36,522 nt of DNA from Reclinomonas americana ATCC 50394 (Eukaryota; Jakobida; Jakobea; Jakobida): assembly GCA_048213135.1 (NCBI GenBank), contig PS015070.1:94118-130639 (forward strand), read 5' to 3'. Every line of letters starts with the position of its first letter. Position 1 is the first letter of the stretch. The notes beneath the pieces are model-generated. The model was not told the origin of the DNA, did not search any database, and saw only the letters and a list, made by a program, of their open reading frames with translations. The position numbers and the translations under genes were made by a program. Below, in pieces: positions 11,237 through 20,443 of this stretch.

Positions 11237-13232
11237 CCGAGTGTGCCGCCGTCGCAGGCGGTGCAGCTGGCCGAGGAGGCGCAGAGGCGGGCGCGGCATC
11301 GCGAGCGCTCAAACGGACGGCCCGTGACGCCACCGCGACTAAAGCCGGGCATGGTGCTCCTGGTGGAGACCAACTCGCCGCTGACGTCGCCCACCTCGTT
11401 GCGACTGCGGTACGAGTTTTTGAATCCGCCCACCTCACGCACACAAGCGACGCGCTCGTCGGCTGGAGGCTCCGCGAGGGCGCAGAACGGACTGCACACG
11501 CTGCCGTTCCCGCTCAAGTCTTTCATGTCGTCGGTGGTGACGGCAACTTCGCCGTCCCCTATGCCGCCGCAGTCACCCGCACCACCTCCACCGCCGCCCC
11601 CACCGCAGCAGCCGTCGTCGGCTGGACGAAGGCCTCCGCCACGGCGTNNNNNNNNNNNNNNNNNNNNNNNNNNNNNNNNNNNNNNNNNNNNNNNNNNNNN
11701 NNNNNNNNNNNNNNNNNNNNNNNNNNNNNNNNNNNNNNNNNNNNNNNNNNNNNNNNNNNNNNNNNNNNNNNNNNNNNNNNNNNNNNNNNNNNNNNNNNNN
11801 NNNNNNNNNNNNNNNNNNNNNNNNNNNNNNNNNNNNNNNNNNNNNNNNNNNNNNNNNNNNNNNNNNNNNNNNNNGGGAGCGCGACTGGAGGAGCTGTCGA
11901 CGCCGAAGAATCCGCGCGCTATTCATCCGTCGTTGCAGCGACTGCAAGAGCAGTTGTATCGTCGTAGTGGTGCGTTTTCGTTGTTTGTTTTTTTGCGTGT
12001 GCAGGCTGGAGAGGGGAAGAGGCTGCTGTCGACTTGTTCGTCTTCTCCTCTCTCTCTTGTGCCCTTTCTTCTCTGTCTCGTCTTGGTTTCTCTCAACTTG
12101 TATGCAAGAGAGAGCATCTCTCTCTTGCGCGTTCTCCTCTCTTGGTCTTCTCCTCCTCTCTCTCTCTCTCTTGCCCTTCCTCCTCTCTTGCCCTTCCTCC
12201 TCTCTTACCCATTCTCCTCTTGGTCTTTCTCCTTCTCTCTCTTGCCCTTTCTCCTCTGTCTCGTCTTTGGTTTCTCTCCACTTGCACGCAAGAGAGAGCA
12301 TCTCTCACTTGCGCGTTTTCCCGTTTCTCTTGCCCTTTCTCCTCTCTTGGCCTTTCTCCTCTTCTCTTGCCCTTTCTCCTCTGTCTCGTCTTGATTTTCT
12401 CACTCTCTTGCCCTTTCTCCCCTTTCTCCTCCACTCTTGCCCTTTCCTCCGCTTTTGTTTTTCCCCTCCACGCTTGCCTTTATTCCTCGTATCCGGCCTT
12501 CACTCCTTGTCTCGTGCTTTCTCCTCCTCTCTTGCCTTTCTCCTCTTTCTCGTGCCCTTTTCCCTCCTTGCCCTTTCTCCCCCCCTCTCTTTCCCTTACT
12601 TCCGTGCTGACTCTGTGAATGATCGCGCAGAATCGCCTGCTGTGCGCGCCAAGGCCCTGCCGCGGTTGACGATTGACACGGCGGCGGCGGAGAAGGAACC
12701 GACAAGCGCGTTTGTGTTGGTGGCGAGTCCAAAGGGTGGAGCCGTGTCGCCGTCGCCGGCGTTCATGAAGCGCTCGCCGAACAACCTCATGAGCCCCGTC
12801 GGCACGCCGGGCTCGCTGCGGCAGGTCGTGATGGATGCGTTGAATGAAACGGCGAGGAAGGAACAGCAGCAGCAGCAACAGCAGCAACAGCAACAGCAAC
12901 AACATCAACAAGCGTTGTACTCTTCAAGGTCAGCACCGGCGGCCTCCAACCCTGCTGTAGGCACAACGACGACGACGACGACGACGACCGCCAATGGTGC
13001 CACGTCGGCGCGCACCACCACGCGCTCGATGCCACTGACTCTCGACAACTTGGCCACTCATCGTCGCGTCGGCCAGCCGGCTGAGCCGTCGACTCCGCGC
13101 ACCGAGTACCGCCTGCAGGTGGCGACGAACAATGCGCGCATCAAGCGCTGGTTGCAGGAGGTGGATGACGCGGCGCCGTGGGCCAGTGAGCTGGTGGAGC
13201 GCACTGTGGTGGAGACCGAGTACGAGCGGGAA
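11237..13232 (+). CDS. Ser/Pro/Gln-rich protein, internal fragment between gaps (unrecognised family)
   Basis: The + strand is open and coding-like from 11237 to 11647. After a 227-N gap it continues from 11875 to 11970, then after an intron from 12629 to 13232, where it runs into the next gap. The splice is in phase: donor GTGCGT at 11971, acceptor GCGCAG ending at 12628. Content in order: a basic helical patch (AEEAQRRARHRERS), Ser/Thr/Pro-rich sequence, a proline run, LEELSTPKNPRAIHPSLQ, a Pro/Ala-rich stretch with RSPNNLMSPVGTPGS, polyglutamine (about 12863-12912), polythreonine (about 12968-12988), then a more ordered, helical-looking end (NARIKRWLQEVDDAAPW). No start or stop codon is visible. 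It is the only rightward coding piece within 18 kb of leftward genes and has gaps on both sides. Confidence 0.6.
11971..12628 (+). repeat. Pyrimidine-rich minisatellite intron
   Basis: A 658-nt intron made almost entirely of CT-rich sequence built from diverged copies of a short CTTGCCCTTTCTCCTCT-like unit. A longer unit (TTTCTCTC, then an arm beginning GCAAGAGAGAGC, then TTGCGCGTT) occurs at about 12088-12135 and again at about 12270-12320, so the block looks duplicated with a spacing near 184 bp. Poly-Ser/Leu/Phe frames here are not genes. Confidence 0.75.
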
Positions 13233-14213
13233 NNNNNNNNNNNNNNNNNNNNNNNNNNNNNNNNNNNNNNNNNNNNNNNNNNNNNNNNNNNNNNNNNNNN
13301 NNNNNNNNNNNNNNNNNNNNNNNNNNNNNNNNNNNNNNNNNNNNNNNNNNNNNNNNNNNNNNNNNNNNNNNNNNNNNNNNNNNNNNNNNNNNNNNNNNNN
13401 NNNNNNNNNNNNNNNNNNNNNNNNNNNNNNNNNNNNNNNNNNNNNNNNNNNNNNNNNNNNNNNNNNNNNNNNNNNNNNNNNNNNNNNNNNNNNNNNNNNN
13501 NNNNNNNNNNNNNNNNNNNNNNNNNNNNNNNNNNNNNNNNNNNNNNNNNNNNNNNNNNNNNNNNNNNNNNNNNNNNNNNNNNNNNNNNNNNNNNNNNNNN
13601 NNNNNNNNNNNNNNNNNNNNNNNNNNNNNNNNNNNNNNNNNNNNNNNNNNNNNNNNNNNNNNNNNNNNNNNNNNNNNNNNNNNNNNNNNNNNNNNNNNNN
13701 NNNNNNNNNNNNNNNNNNNNNNNNNNNNNNNNNNNNNNNNNNNNNNNNNNNNNNNNNNNNNNNNNNNNNNNNNNNNNNNNNNNNNNNNNNNNNNNNNNNN
13801 NNNNNNNNNNNNNNNNNNNNNNNNNNNNNNNNNNNNNNNNNNNNNNNNNNNNNNNNNNNNNNNNNNNNNNNNNNNNNNNNNNNNNNNNNNNNNNNNNNNN
13901 NNNNNNNNNNNNNNNNNNNNNNNNNNNNNNNNNNNNNNNNNNNNNNNNNNNNNNNNNNNNNNNNNNNNNNNNNNNNNNNNNNNNNNNNNNNNNNNNNNNN
14001 NNNNNNNNNNNNNNNNNNNNNNNNNNNNNNNNNNNNNNNNNNNNNNNNNNNNNNNNNNNNNNNNNNNNNNNNNNNNNNNNNNNNNNNNNNNNNNNNNNNN
14101 NNNNNNNNNNNNNNNNNNNNNNNNNNNNNNNNNNNNNNNNNNNNNNNNNNNNNNNNNNNNNNNNNNNNNNNNNNNNNNNNNNNNNNNNNNNNNNNNNNNN
14201 NNNNNNNNNNNNN
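13233..14213. other. Assembly gap (981 N)
   Basis: Unknown sequence. The coding piece on the left (+) and the coding piece on the right (-) both run into it without a stop. Smaller gaps lie at 8177-8196, 11135-11236, 11648-11874, 32168-32669 and 34540-34945. Confidence 0.99.
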
Positions 14214-14710
14214 TGCTGCTGCTGCCCTCCCGACACATGACTCAACGAGCTGCTCGGTCGACGAACAAGTCGCGGAGGAGCCTGCTCAGCAGCAGTCACA
14301 GGCGACGATCCACTTGCCGATGACGTGGCTCCCGTTCCCATAATGTGCGCAGCGGCGGTTGGTGTGAGTCCCAGGTCCTGCAACGTGGCCAGCAGCTGCC
14401 GCGAGAGACGTCCACTGGAACGACGCGACGTGCGAAGGGGGAAGCGTTGCCGCGGAGTCAGATCGACGACTGTTCCATCCACGGACTTGACTGTGGTGAC
14501 TCCTCCTGATCCTCCAACTCCTGCTGTTGCATTGTCTGTGCTGTGTGTGCGGGAGTGGCGATGGGCGGAGGTGGGGCGACTGGAGGGGCGCGCGGGCGAC
14601 CAGAGTCGGCGGTGTGTGTCGCGTTCCAGGCGAGAGAAGACGTCGCCGGATTTGGAGTTGGGTGTGGCCGCGCGAGAGGACATGACAGAGTGGCGCAAGC
14701 ACGCACGCAC
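14214..14710 (-). CDS. Ser/Thr/Arg-rich protein, N-terminal part (unrecognised family)
   Basis: One open stretch from ATG 14710 into the gap at 14213 gives about 165 residues. It starts MRACLRHSVMSSRAATPNSK; an internal start at MSSRAATP (about 14683) is equally possible. It continues with DVFSRLERDTHRRLW, a Ser/Arg/His-rich stretch, a Gly-rich spacer, LTPRQRFPLRTSRRSSGRLS, and a helical-looking LSRQLLATLQDLGLTPTAAAHIM before Ser/Gly/Gln-rich sequence. No family is recognised. It lies about 670 bp downstream of the lipase on the same strand. Composition matches the pieces at 10568-11134 and 11237-13232, so the three may be one gene. Confidence 0.55.
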
Positions 14711-14984
14711 ACTGCTCTCGTTCGCGGAGTGACGATTGCGTTTGTCCCAAGTTTGCGCGACTCTGTCCTCTGTCGTTGACAGTTGCGACGTTCGGTCGAA
14801 AAACAGGGCAAGAGAGAGAAGGGAAGAGAAGGAGAGTGAATGGGAGGAGGGAAGAGAGAGAGAGAGCGAGAGTAGGGAGAAGGCAGACCAACGGACTGTA
14901 ACTGAAGGTCGAAGTTTTTCTCGTGAGTGCTAGTGCGTGCGACAGATTGTGTGCAGCAAAAGCAGTGGCGGCACACGGGAATGG

Positions 14985-15032
<48 letters not shown>

Positions 15033-15383
15033 GAGGAGGAGAGAGAGAGAGAGCGAGAGTAGGGAAGGCAGGAGACGACAGACCGCAAACTGAACTGGAA
15101 GTCGAAGTTTTTCTCGTGAGTGCGAGTGTGTGCGACAGATTGTGTGCAACAAAAGCAGTGGCGGCACACGGGAATAGAAGAGGGAGAGAGAGAAGATGGT
15201 CACTGTGACGAACGAAAGCGTGAGAAAATGAGGATGCAACGCATGCGTTTCGCGATTTTTCAGTTTCCGAAAAGAAAAGTACACTGCGACCGTCGCTGCA
15301 GTTTTTTTGGTCGGTTCTCACGCGGAGAGGCACGCGGAGAACATGGAGAAACACAGACAAACACATAGAGAGAGTGAACGTTG
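14711..15383. repeat. Intergenic spacer with duplicated 120-130 bp element and (GA)n tracts
   Basis: Between the lipase stop and the next leftward gene. A block of about 120-130 bp occurs twice in direct orientation, at about 14865-14985 and 15050-15175. Shared landmarks are GAGAGCGAGAGTAGGGA, GTCGAAGTTTTTCTCGTGAG, GCGACAGATTGTGTGCA, and AAAAGCAGTGGCGGCACACG. A pure (GA)n run lies between them at about 14987-15030. No coding frame is credible here. Confidence 0.75.
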
Positions 15384-18300
15384 TCACTGGTCAGCCGGGC
15401 CGTGCTGCGAGATCAGCGACAACACCTTGGGGTAGACCTGCTGCGAGGCGACGTTGTCCCAGATGAAGGTCATGTGACCCCAGCCGTCGAACCTGCGATA
15501 GAGGCAAGGAGAAGGAGAGAGAGAGAAAGAGGGAGAAGGGAAGGGGAGAGAAAATGGGCAAAGGAGGAGAGAAGCGGAGAGAGAAGGAGAAATAGAATAG
15601 GAGAGGCGAGAAAGAGAGAGAAGAACAGACAGGATAGAGAGTGTGTGTGAGAGAGAGAGGAGGAGGAGAGAGAAACAATCGTGAGCCCACAACAACCCAC
15701 AACAGTACACGAGCGTTGCCACGCAACTCCTCCTTGTAGACGAGCTTGTCGCTGGGGATCTCGTGAATCGCGGTCTCCACGTCCTTTGGGTCACTGCACA
15801 CATGGATGAGTGAACATATGTAGCAGAAGGAGCGATACGCGGTCAGCAACGGCGACCAACCCGAGAGTGTCTGCGGTCGGGAGGCCATGTGAGCGAAAAA
15901 CAATGATCACGACGCAATGCATGTCACGAGACTCACCGGCGCTGCCGTAGAAGAGGGCGACCTTGGTGGCCATGTCGGCCAGCTTGTACAGCGGTGGCGT
16001 GTCCTGACCGTAGTGAGCCTGGTTCGCACTGTGGTAAAAAAGATTCATGCACATGAGATTATCGATATATCGCAAGTGGCGCCCAGCAGTGACAGACTGC
16101 GCAGATGAATACACAATCAGGAAGGACTTTCTGTAACTATATCAAGGTAGTTGTGTAACCAATGCGACGGCCCTGTGTTTTTCCATCGTCCTCTTGACCC
16201 CTTGTCATCTACATACCTTGCGCTGCCGAAATCGAACTTCTGGAACTTGTTGCTGCGGATCTGCGACACGGAACGTAACAGAGGCGTTAGTATCTCGCAC
16301 TCTACCAACATGCGTGCGTCCTCCACTCCGCATACAAACCAGTTGAGCCCCTGCAATGCAAGCGAGTCAACAAATAGGTCGCACAAATACACGGGAATGA
16401 GAGAGAGGGAGAAAGGGAGAGATAAGAGAGAGAGAGAGCGAGACAGAAAGAGAGAGACAGGGAAGATAGAGCGAGACAGAGAGTGCGAGTCAGAGAGACA
16501 GGGAAGAGAGAGCAAGGATGAGATTTACAAGCAAACCGCTCTCCATACACGCACAATGGAAAACGATTGATTCGCAAAGAGACATGGACAAGCACGCTCG
16601 CCCACGCATGCACAGTACAGAATAGCTATCGCACACAAAGAGAAAGAATTCACACAAACAAGCAGGTGCTCTCCGTACGCGCACAATGGAGAACAAAGCA
16701 CACTGCGCAGAAAGGACTCACAAAGAAACATGGACAAGCACGCTCGCTCACGCATGCACAGCCGACGCACACATAAGAAAAAACGATACACACGATAACA
16801 ACAGACAATCACGCACACGCACAGTGGAGAGCACTCGAAGCAAATCAGAGGACGATTCACACAGACACAAGGGCACACAAACGCACGCACACGCACAAAG
16901 AAGCAGCCAATGCAATACACGCACACGTACGAGAAAGTAAATTCACAGGAAGGCAACAGACAAGCACTCTCTCTCTCTCTCGCACGTACACCGAGGAGTA
17001 GCCACAGCAAAGCACAGCTAAGGAAACGCACACCCCAGTAATGACACACACTTGCTGAATGCACCACGCAACAGTGAGCCATGTTCATCACGCTGGTGCC
17101 CGACGGGTAGTGACCCATGTACACATCCCATCGGCTCATGTTCATGAACTGCTTCTGGCAGCCGGCCATGATGCACAGAGTCTCCTCGCACACCCACGGC
17201 GTCAGCTTGCACACCTCCGGCAGCAGCGTCTCCAGCACTGCGCAAATAAAGTCGCAGGATGAGAGACTCATTTTTTGAGGAAACACTCGGTGGAGAGACG
17301 TCGCGCAACGTTGACTGCTCGGCAAGAACTCGTCGACACCGAGCAGCGCCAGGATCTGGTCAGTGCGCAGCGCGGCCAGAGCCTCGAAAATCAACGAGCC
17401 TGCCGTCATATGAAGATAGAGTCAGCTGCTGCACACCAACTCATGAAAAAGACCAACAACAATTAATAACCTGGATGCGCGTAGTAGGCCACCGGTGCCA
17501 GCGCCACAAACACGCCGACCTTGGCGGCGTAGTCGGGGCGCTGCGTGAAGAGCGCAAAGCCCTGCGTCGTGCCCTGCGAGTGACCGACGTAGGCGTGGAA
17601 ACGCTTGGCACCAGAGGTGCGCAGCGCAAAGTCCAGCGCCGCCGGCAGATCAATCAAGCCCAAATCATCCCAGGTAAAGTCCCAGTAGGCGTTGTCGGGT
17701 GTGTTGAGCTCCTGTGAGTGGTGGTGGCGTGGTGTGAGTGCGGCGCACGGAGCGGGGAGGAGAGAAAAAGGCGGGGTGGAAAATCAACAACCTTGCTGTA
17801 CGTGTTGCCGCGGTCGTTGCCCTGTTCATTGGAAACGAGAGTGAGGGGGCAAGGACAGCAATAATAGACTTCTGCAAGACAGACCAGCCACACATCGTAG
17901 CCAGCGTCGGCCAGAATGAACGCCAGGCTGTTGGAGGCAAAGTTGATGACCCACGTCGTCGACGCATCGGTAACACTGCATGCACGAGTCAGTGCGATTC
18001 GACGCGATACACCAACAACGCAGAGTCGCACGCAACCCGTGCTGGAGCCACACTGCACCGCGCGAGAAGAAACATGAGCAAGTCAGCTATCGGAGTATGG
18101 AGGAGAGGGGAGGGAGGGAGACACGTACCGACGGGGCGTGGTCCGGGAGTCGGACCCGCGCGACCATGCGGAATGCGTTGCACGGAGAGCAGGTAGCCGT
18201 CGGGAGCGCGCACTTGGTAGTTGATGCAGGGGTAGCCCTTGGACTCGACTGTGGGAAGGGGAGGAGAAAGTGGAGGGAAAAGAGTGAATGAGAAATTAGA

Positions 18301-18829
18301 TAGTCAGTGAGTTGTGGAACTTGTGTGTGTGTGAGTGTGTGTATGTGTGTGTGTGAGAGAGAGAGAGGAGGGAGAGAGAGAAGAGAAGGAAGAGAGAGCG
18401 TGTTGTGCACAAGTCTCTCACTCCACACACACAGTCATGACATCGTGTCCAGTTTCTCAGTCTCTCTCTCTCTCTCACACACACACACTCACACACACAC
18501 ACTCACACACACACACTCACACACTCACTCACTCACTCACATGACATCACGTCCAATTTCAGTCACTCTCCTTTCCCTCCCTTCTCCCTTCTCTCTCCTT
18601 CTCCCCTTCTTTGCCTCTCTCCCTCTCCACACACTCAACTCAATTGCGTGACATTGCGATGCGTGTCGGGATCCAACGAGGCAAAGCGCGCACTCTCCGC
18701 CACGCGCTCCTCCACCTCCATATCCAACACCGCAAACTTGCGACTCACACTGTCACCATGCGCACTGACACTCACAACAGCAGCACAGAGGACCAACAAC
18801 AACAAGAGAGGAAGAGTGGCGCGCCCCAT
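15384..18829 (-). CDS. Secreted/lysosomal acid lipase (AB-hydrolase, lysosomal acid lipase family)
   Basis: Likely hydrolyses acylglycerols or steryl esters in the lysosome/phagosome or outside the cell. The N-terminus is a clear signal peptide ([15 protein letters not shown], then small residues to SAHG). ATG 18829 was chosen because it places the hydrophobic core correctly; an in-frame ATG at 18871 adds 14 residues. Segments in order: [20 protein letters not shown] (the family's N-terminal motif); LQHG, then [20 protein letters not shown]; the GNDRGNTYS oxyanion-side motif; [20 protein letters not shown]; the nucleophile elbow GHSQG (Ser, about 17572-17586); [11 protein letters not shown]; a Cys-bearing cap; [28 protein letters not shown]; the acid turn GSADTLGDPKDV; and [11 protein letters not shown] with the catalytic His (about 15472-15480). 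Ser, Asp and His are all present. At least ten exons; intron donors include GTTGCG, GTACGT and GTGAGT. The stop TGA is complementary to 15384-15386. Exon edges around 16.2-17.3 kb are approximate. Confidence 0.9.
16380..17040 (-). repeat. Low-complexity lipase intron with (GA)n and CA/GCAC repeats
   Basis: The long lipase intron between the MNMAHC and FDFGSAR parts carries GA-rich sequence at about 16396-16510. It then has imperfect repeats of a 100-130 bp unit containing GGACAAGCACGCTCGC followed by CACGCATGCACAG (about 16586 and about 16733), plus CGCACAATGGA copies at about 16551 and 16680. The Cys/Val-rich frames read on the opposite strand come from the repeat. Confidence 0.6.
18305..18540. 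repeat. (GT)n/(GA)n and (CACACT)n microsatellites in the first lipase intron
   Basis: TGTG-rich sequence at about 18319-18355, GAGA-rich sequence at about 18355-18400, and a CACACA/CTCACA array at about 18474-18540. All are inside the intron between lipase exons 18829-18640 and 18248-18129. Confidence 0.85.
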
Positions 18830-18871
18830 GATGGTGGCAAGACAAACAAGACGGAGACGCGAGCTCGTCAT

Positions 18872-20443
18872 TGTCTGACTTGACGACATTGGCTGGAGCC
18901 TCGCAGCTGCTGTGTGAGTGCAAGGCGATGAGCTCCGCAATGAGGGCATTCTACAGAGGGGAGACGCATTGCATGCATGCACAGACGAGCAGTGGGAATT
19001 CGAAAGGCGAGCTCGAGGAGTCTGATCAGAATTCGAACACCATGGCCAGCGAGTGAGAGAACTCTTGCTCGCACACTAGGCACACTCCGTGTTGTCATCG
19101 AGTGCACAGAGAGAGCGGTTCCCTGGAACCTGCAGCTTGGTGCTGGCTTTTCGTGGTGTGTTCGGTTTGCGTTTCTCGGTCACTTTTTATCTCCTACACT
19201 TTATTTTGATTACAGTGCGCCGGGCCTTAAGAGACATCGCACGCGCATGTGATGTGCTTGTGGTGGCCAACCGGGTGGCGGACGAGGTAACGGTCATAAT
19301 TATAAGGTTTGGATTCGCGTTTGGCGAAAAGCCACGCTAGCGCGCTTTGCATGGTTGTGAATGTGCACCTTCTCCCAGAAAAGGTAAATAAAATCATCTC
19401 TCCTCTCTCTGTCAGGGTCCCAGCGCATGCGTGTAGATCACGTGATGCCTCGTAGTCGCGAGTTTCAACCGCAGAGGTTGATGCGTGCGTGTCAGTGATC
19501 ACATGTTGTCTCGATCGCGACGACTGCGCTGGAGTGCTCTCTGCAAAACTCAATCAGCAGTGGCAAGGTCCTTGGTTCATCTCTCTGGAAACGTGTGAGC
19601 CACATCGCGAGGAGGCCTCCCGAGCTCAGGCAACGAGTTGTCCAGAGCGGAGCACCAAATTTGGTGCGCGCATGCGCCTTTCGATTTCTCTGCGAATGCA
19701 CCACACTGCGGAAACAGGAGTTCGTGTTCCACCCGTGTCGACACTGAGTTGGCGTCTCTGCGTTTGTCGCTGCGCTGCGGCCACTGCAGGACGATTGCTT
19801 TGGGAGAAGTGTGGCTATTCACTACAACTGCCTGACAGATTTGTGAGGTACATGCACACGCGCACAACGTAAACGACACCTACGAAAAAAAAAACATTCT
19901 GCAACCTTTCGACGAGACCATTCTTACAAACCTTCGATACATCAGGATCTTGTCGTCGTGCGTACGCGTGTTGCCGATAAATGATGATCAATCACGAATT
20001 CGAACTACTGTACGATCGCGAATCACACCTTCCTCTTTCATGTTTCACTGTCGATGTGTGTGCTTGGGTGTGTGAGGGTGGCGCTTGTCGACATCACGAA
20101 CCACACCACTCGTGTAAACACCCACATGGCCAGTAAGTTCGCGAGTCGGGTATTACAGAAACAACAACTTTACTAATCCAAACACCACTATACGTTCTCG
20201 ATTCGCTGAAACAGCCATGCGATCAGCGCCACGAGTGCGACGAACGAGGGCACACTGCATTGCTGTGCTGCGTCGTGGAATGTCTGTTGTTTTATCGCTG
20301 AGTGAGCTCTGCTCGGGACAAGGTGAAAATTGTCGGTGCCGTTGCAGCGTTTTGTTTGTTGCCCATTTTCTTATTCTGCCCGGGAGAGAGAAAAGAGTGC
20401 GCGGTACCCGTCGAAATATCACGTCTGTTTCTCCTCCACCGTC
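18872..20443. other. Divergent intergenic region between lipase and PAS/cyclase genes
   Basis: About 1.57 kb between the lipase start (leftward) and the presumed start of the Tmc/PAS/cyclase gene (rightward). It is less repetitive and has more A/T-containing words than the genes. No frame here resembles a known protein or shows phase-compatible exons. I looked for tRNA-like B-box motifs (GGTTCGAATCC type) and saw none. It probably contains both promoters and 5' UTRs. The true first exon of the rightward gene could also lie here. Confidence 0.55.

Noticed and set aside
11967-12618. Long open frames rich in Ser/Leu/Phe on + and Arg/Glu/Lys on -
   Set aside because: They arise from CT/GA-rich repeats inside an intron whose donor and acceptor join two coding exons in phase.
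13058-14240. Frames apparently spanning the 981-N gap on both strands
   Set aside because: They are open only because N is read as X; only the flanking real sequence supports coding.
18470-18540. Possible CRISPR-like array
   Set aside because: It is a simple (CACACT)n microsatellite with no spacers, inside a eukaryotic intron; the minisatellites elsewhere also lack unique spacers.
18990-19350. tRNA-like words (GAATTCGAAC, AAGGTTTGGATTC)
   Set aside because: No matching acceptor stem or anticodon arm at the right spacing on either strand.
19489-19879. Overlapping open frames of about 100-127 codons on both strands in the divergent spacer
   Set aside because: No domain, no hydrophobic or repeat pattern, and no phase-compatible neighbours; the length is expected by chance in this base composition.
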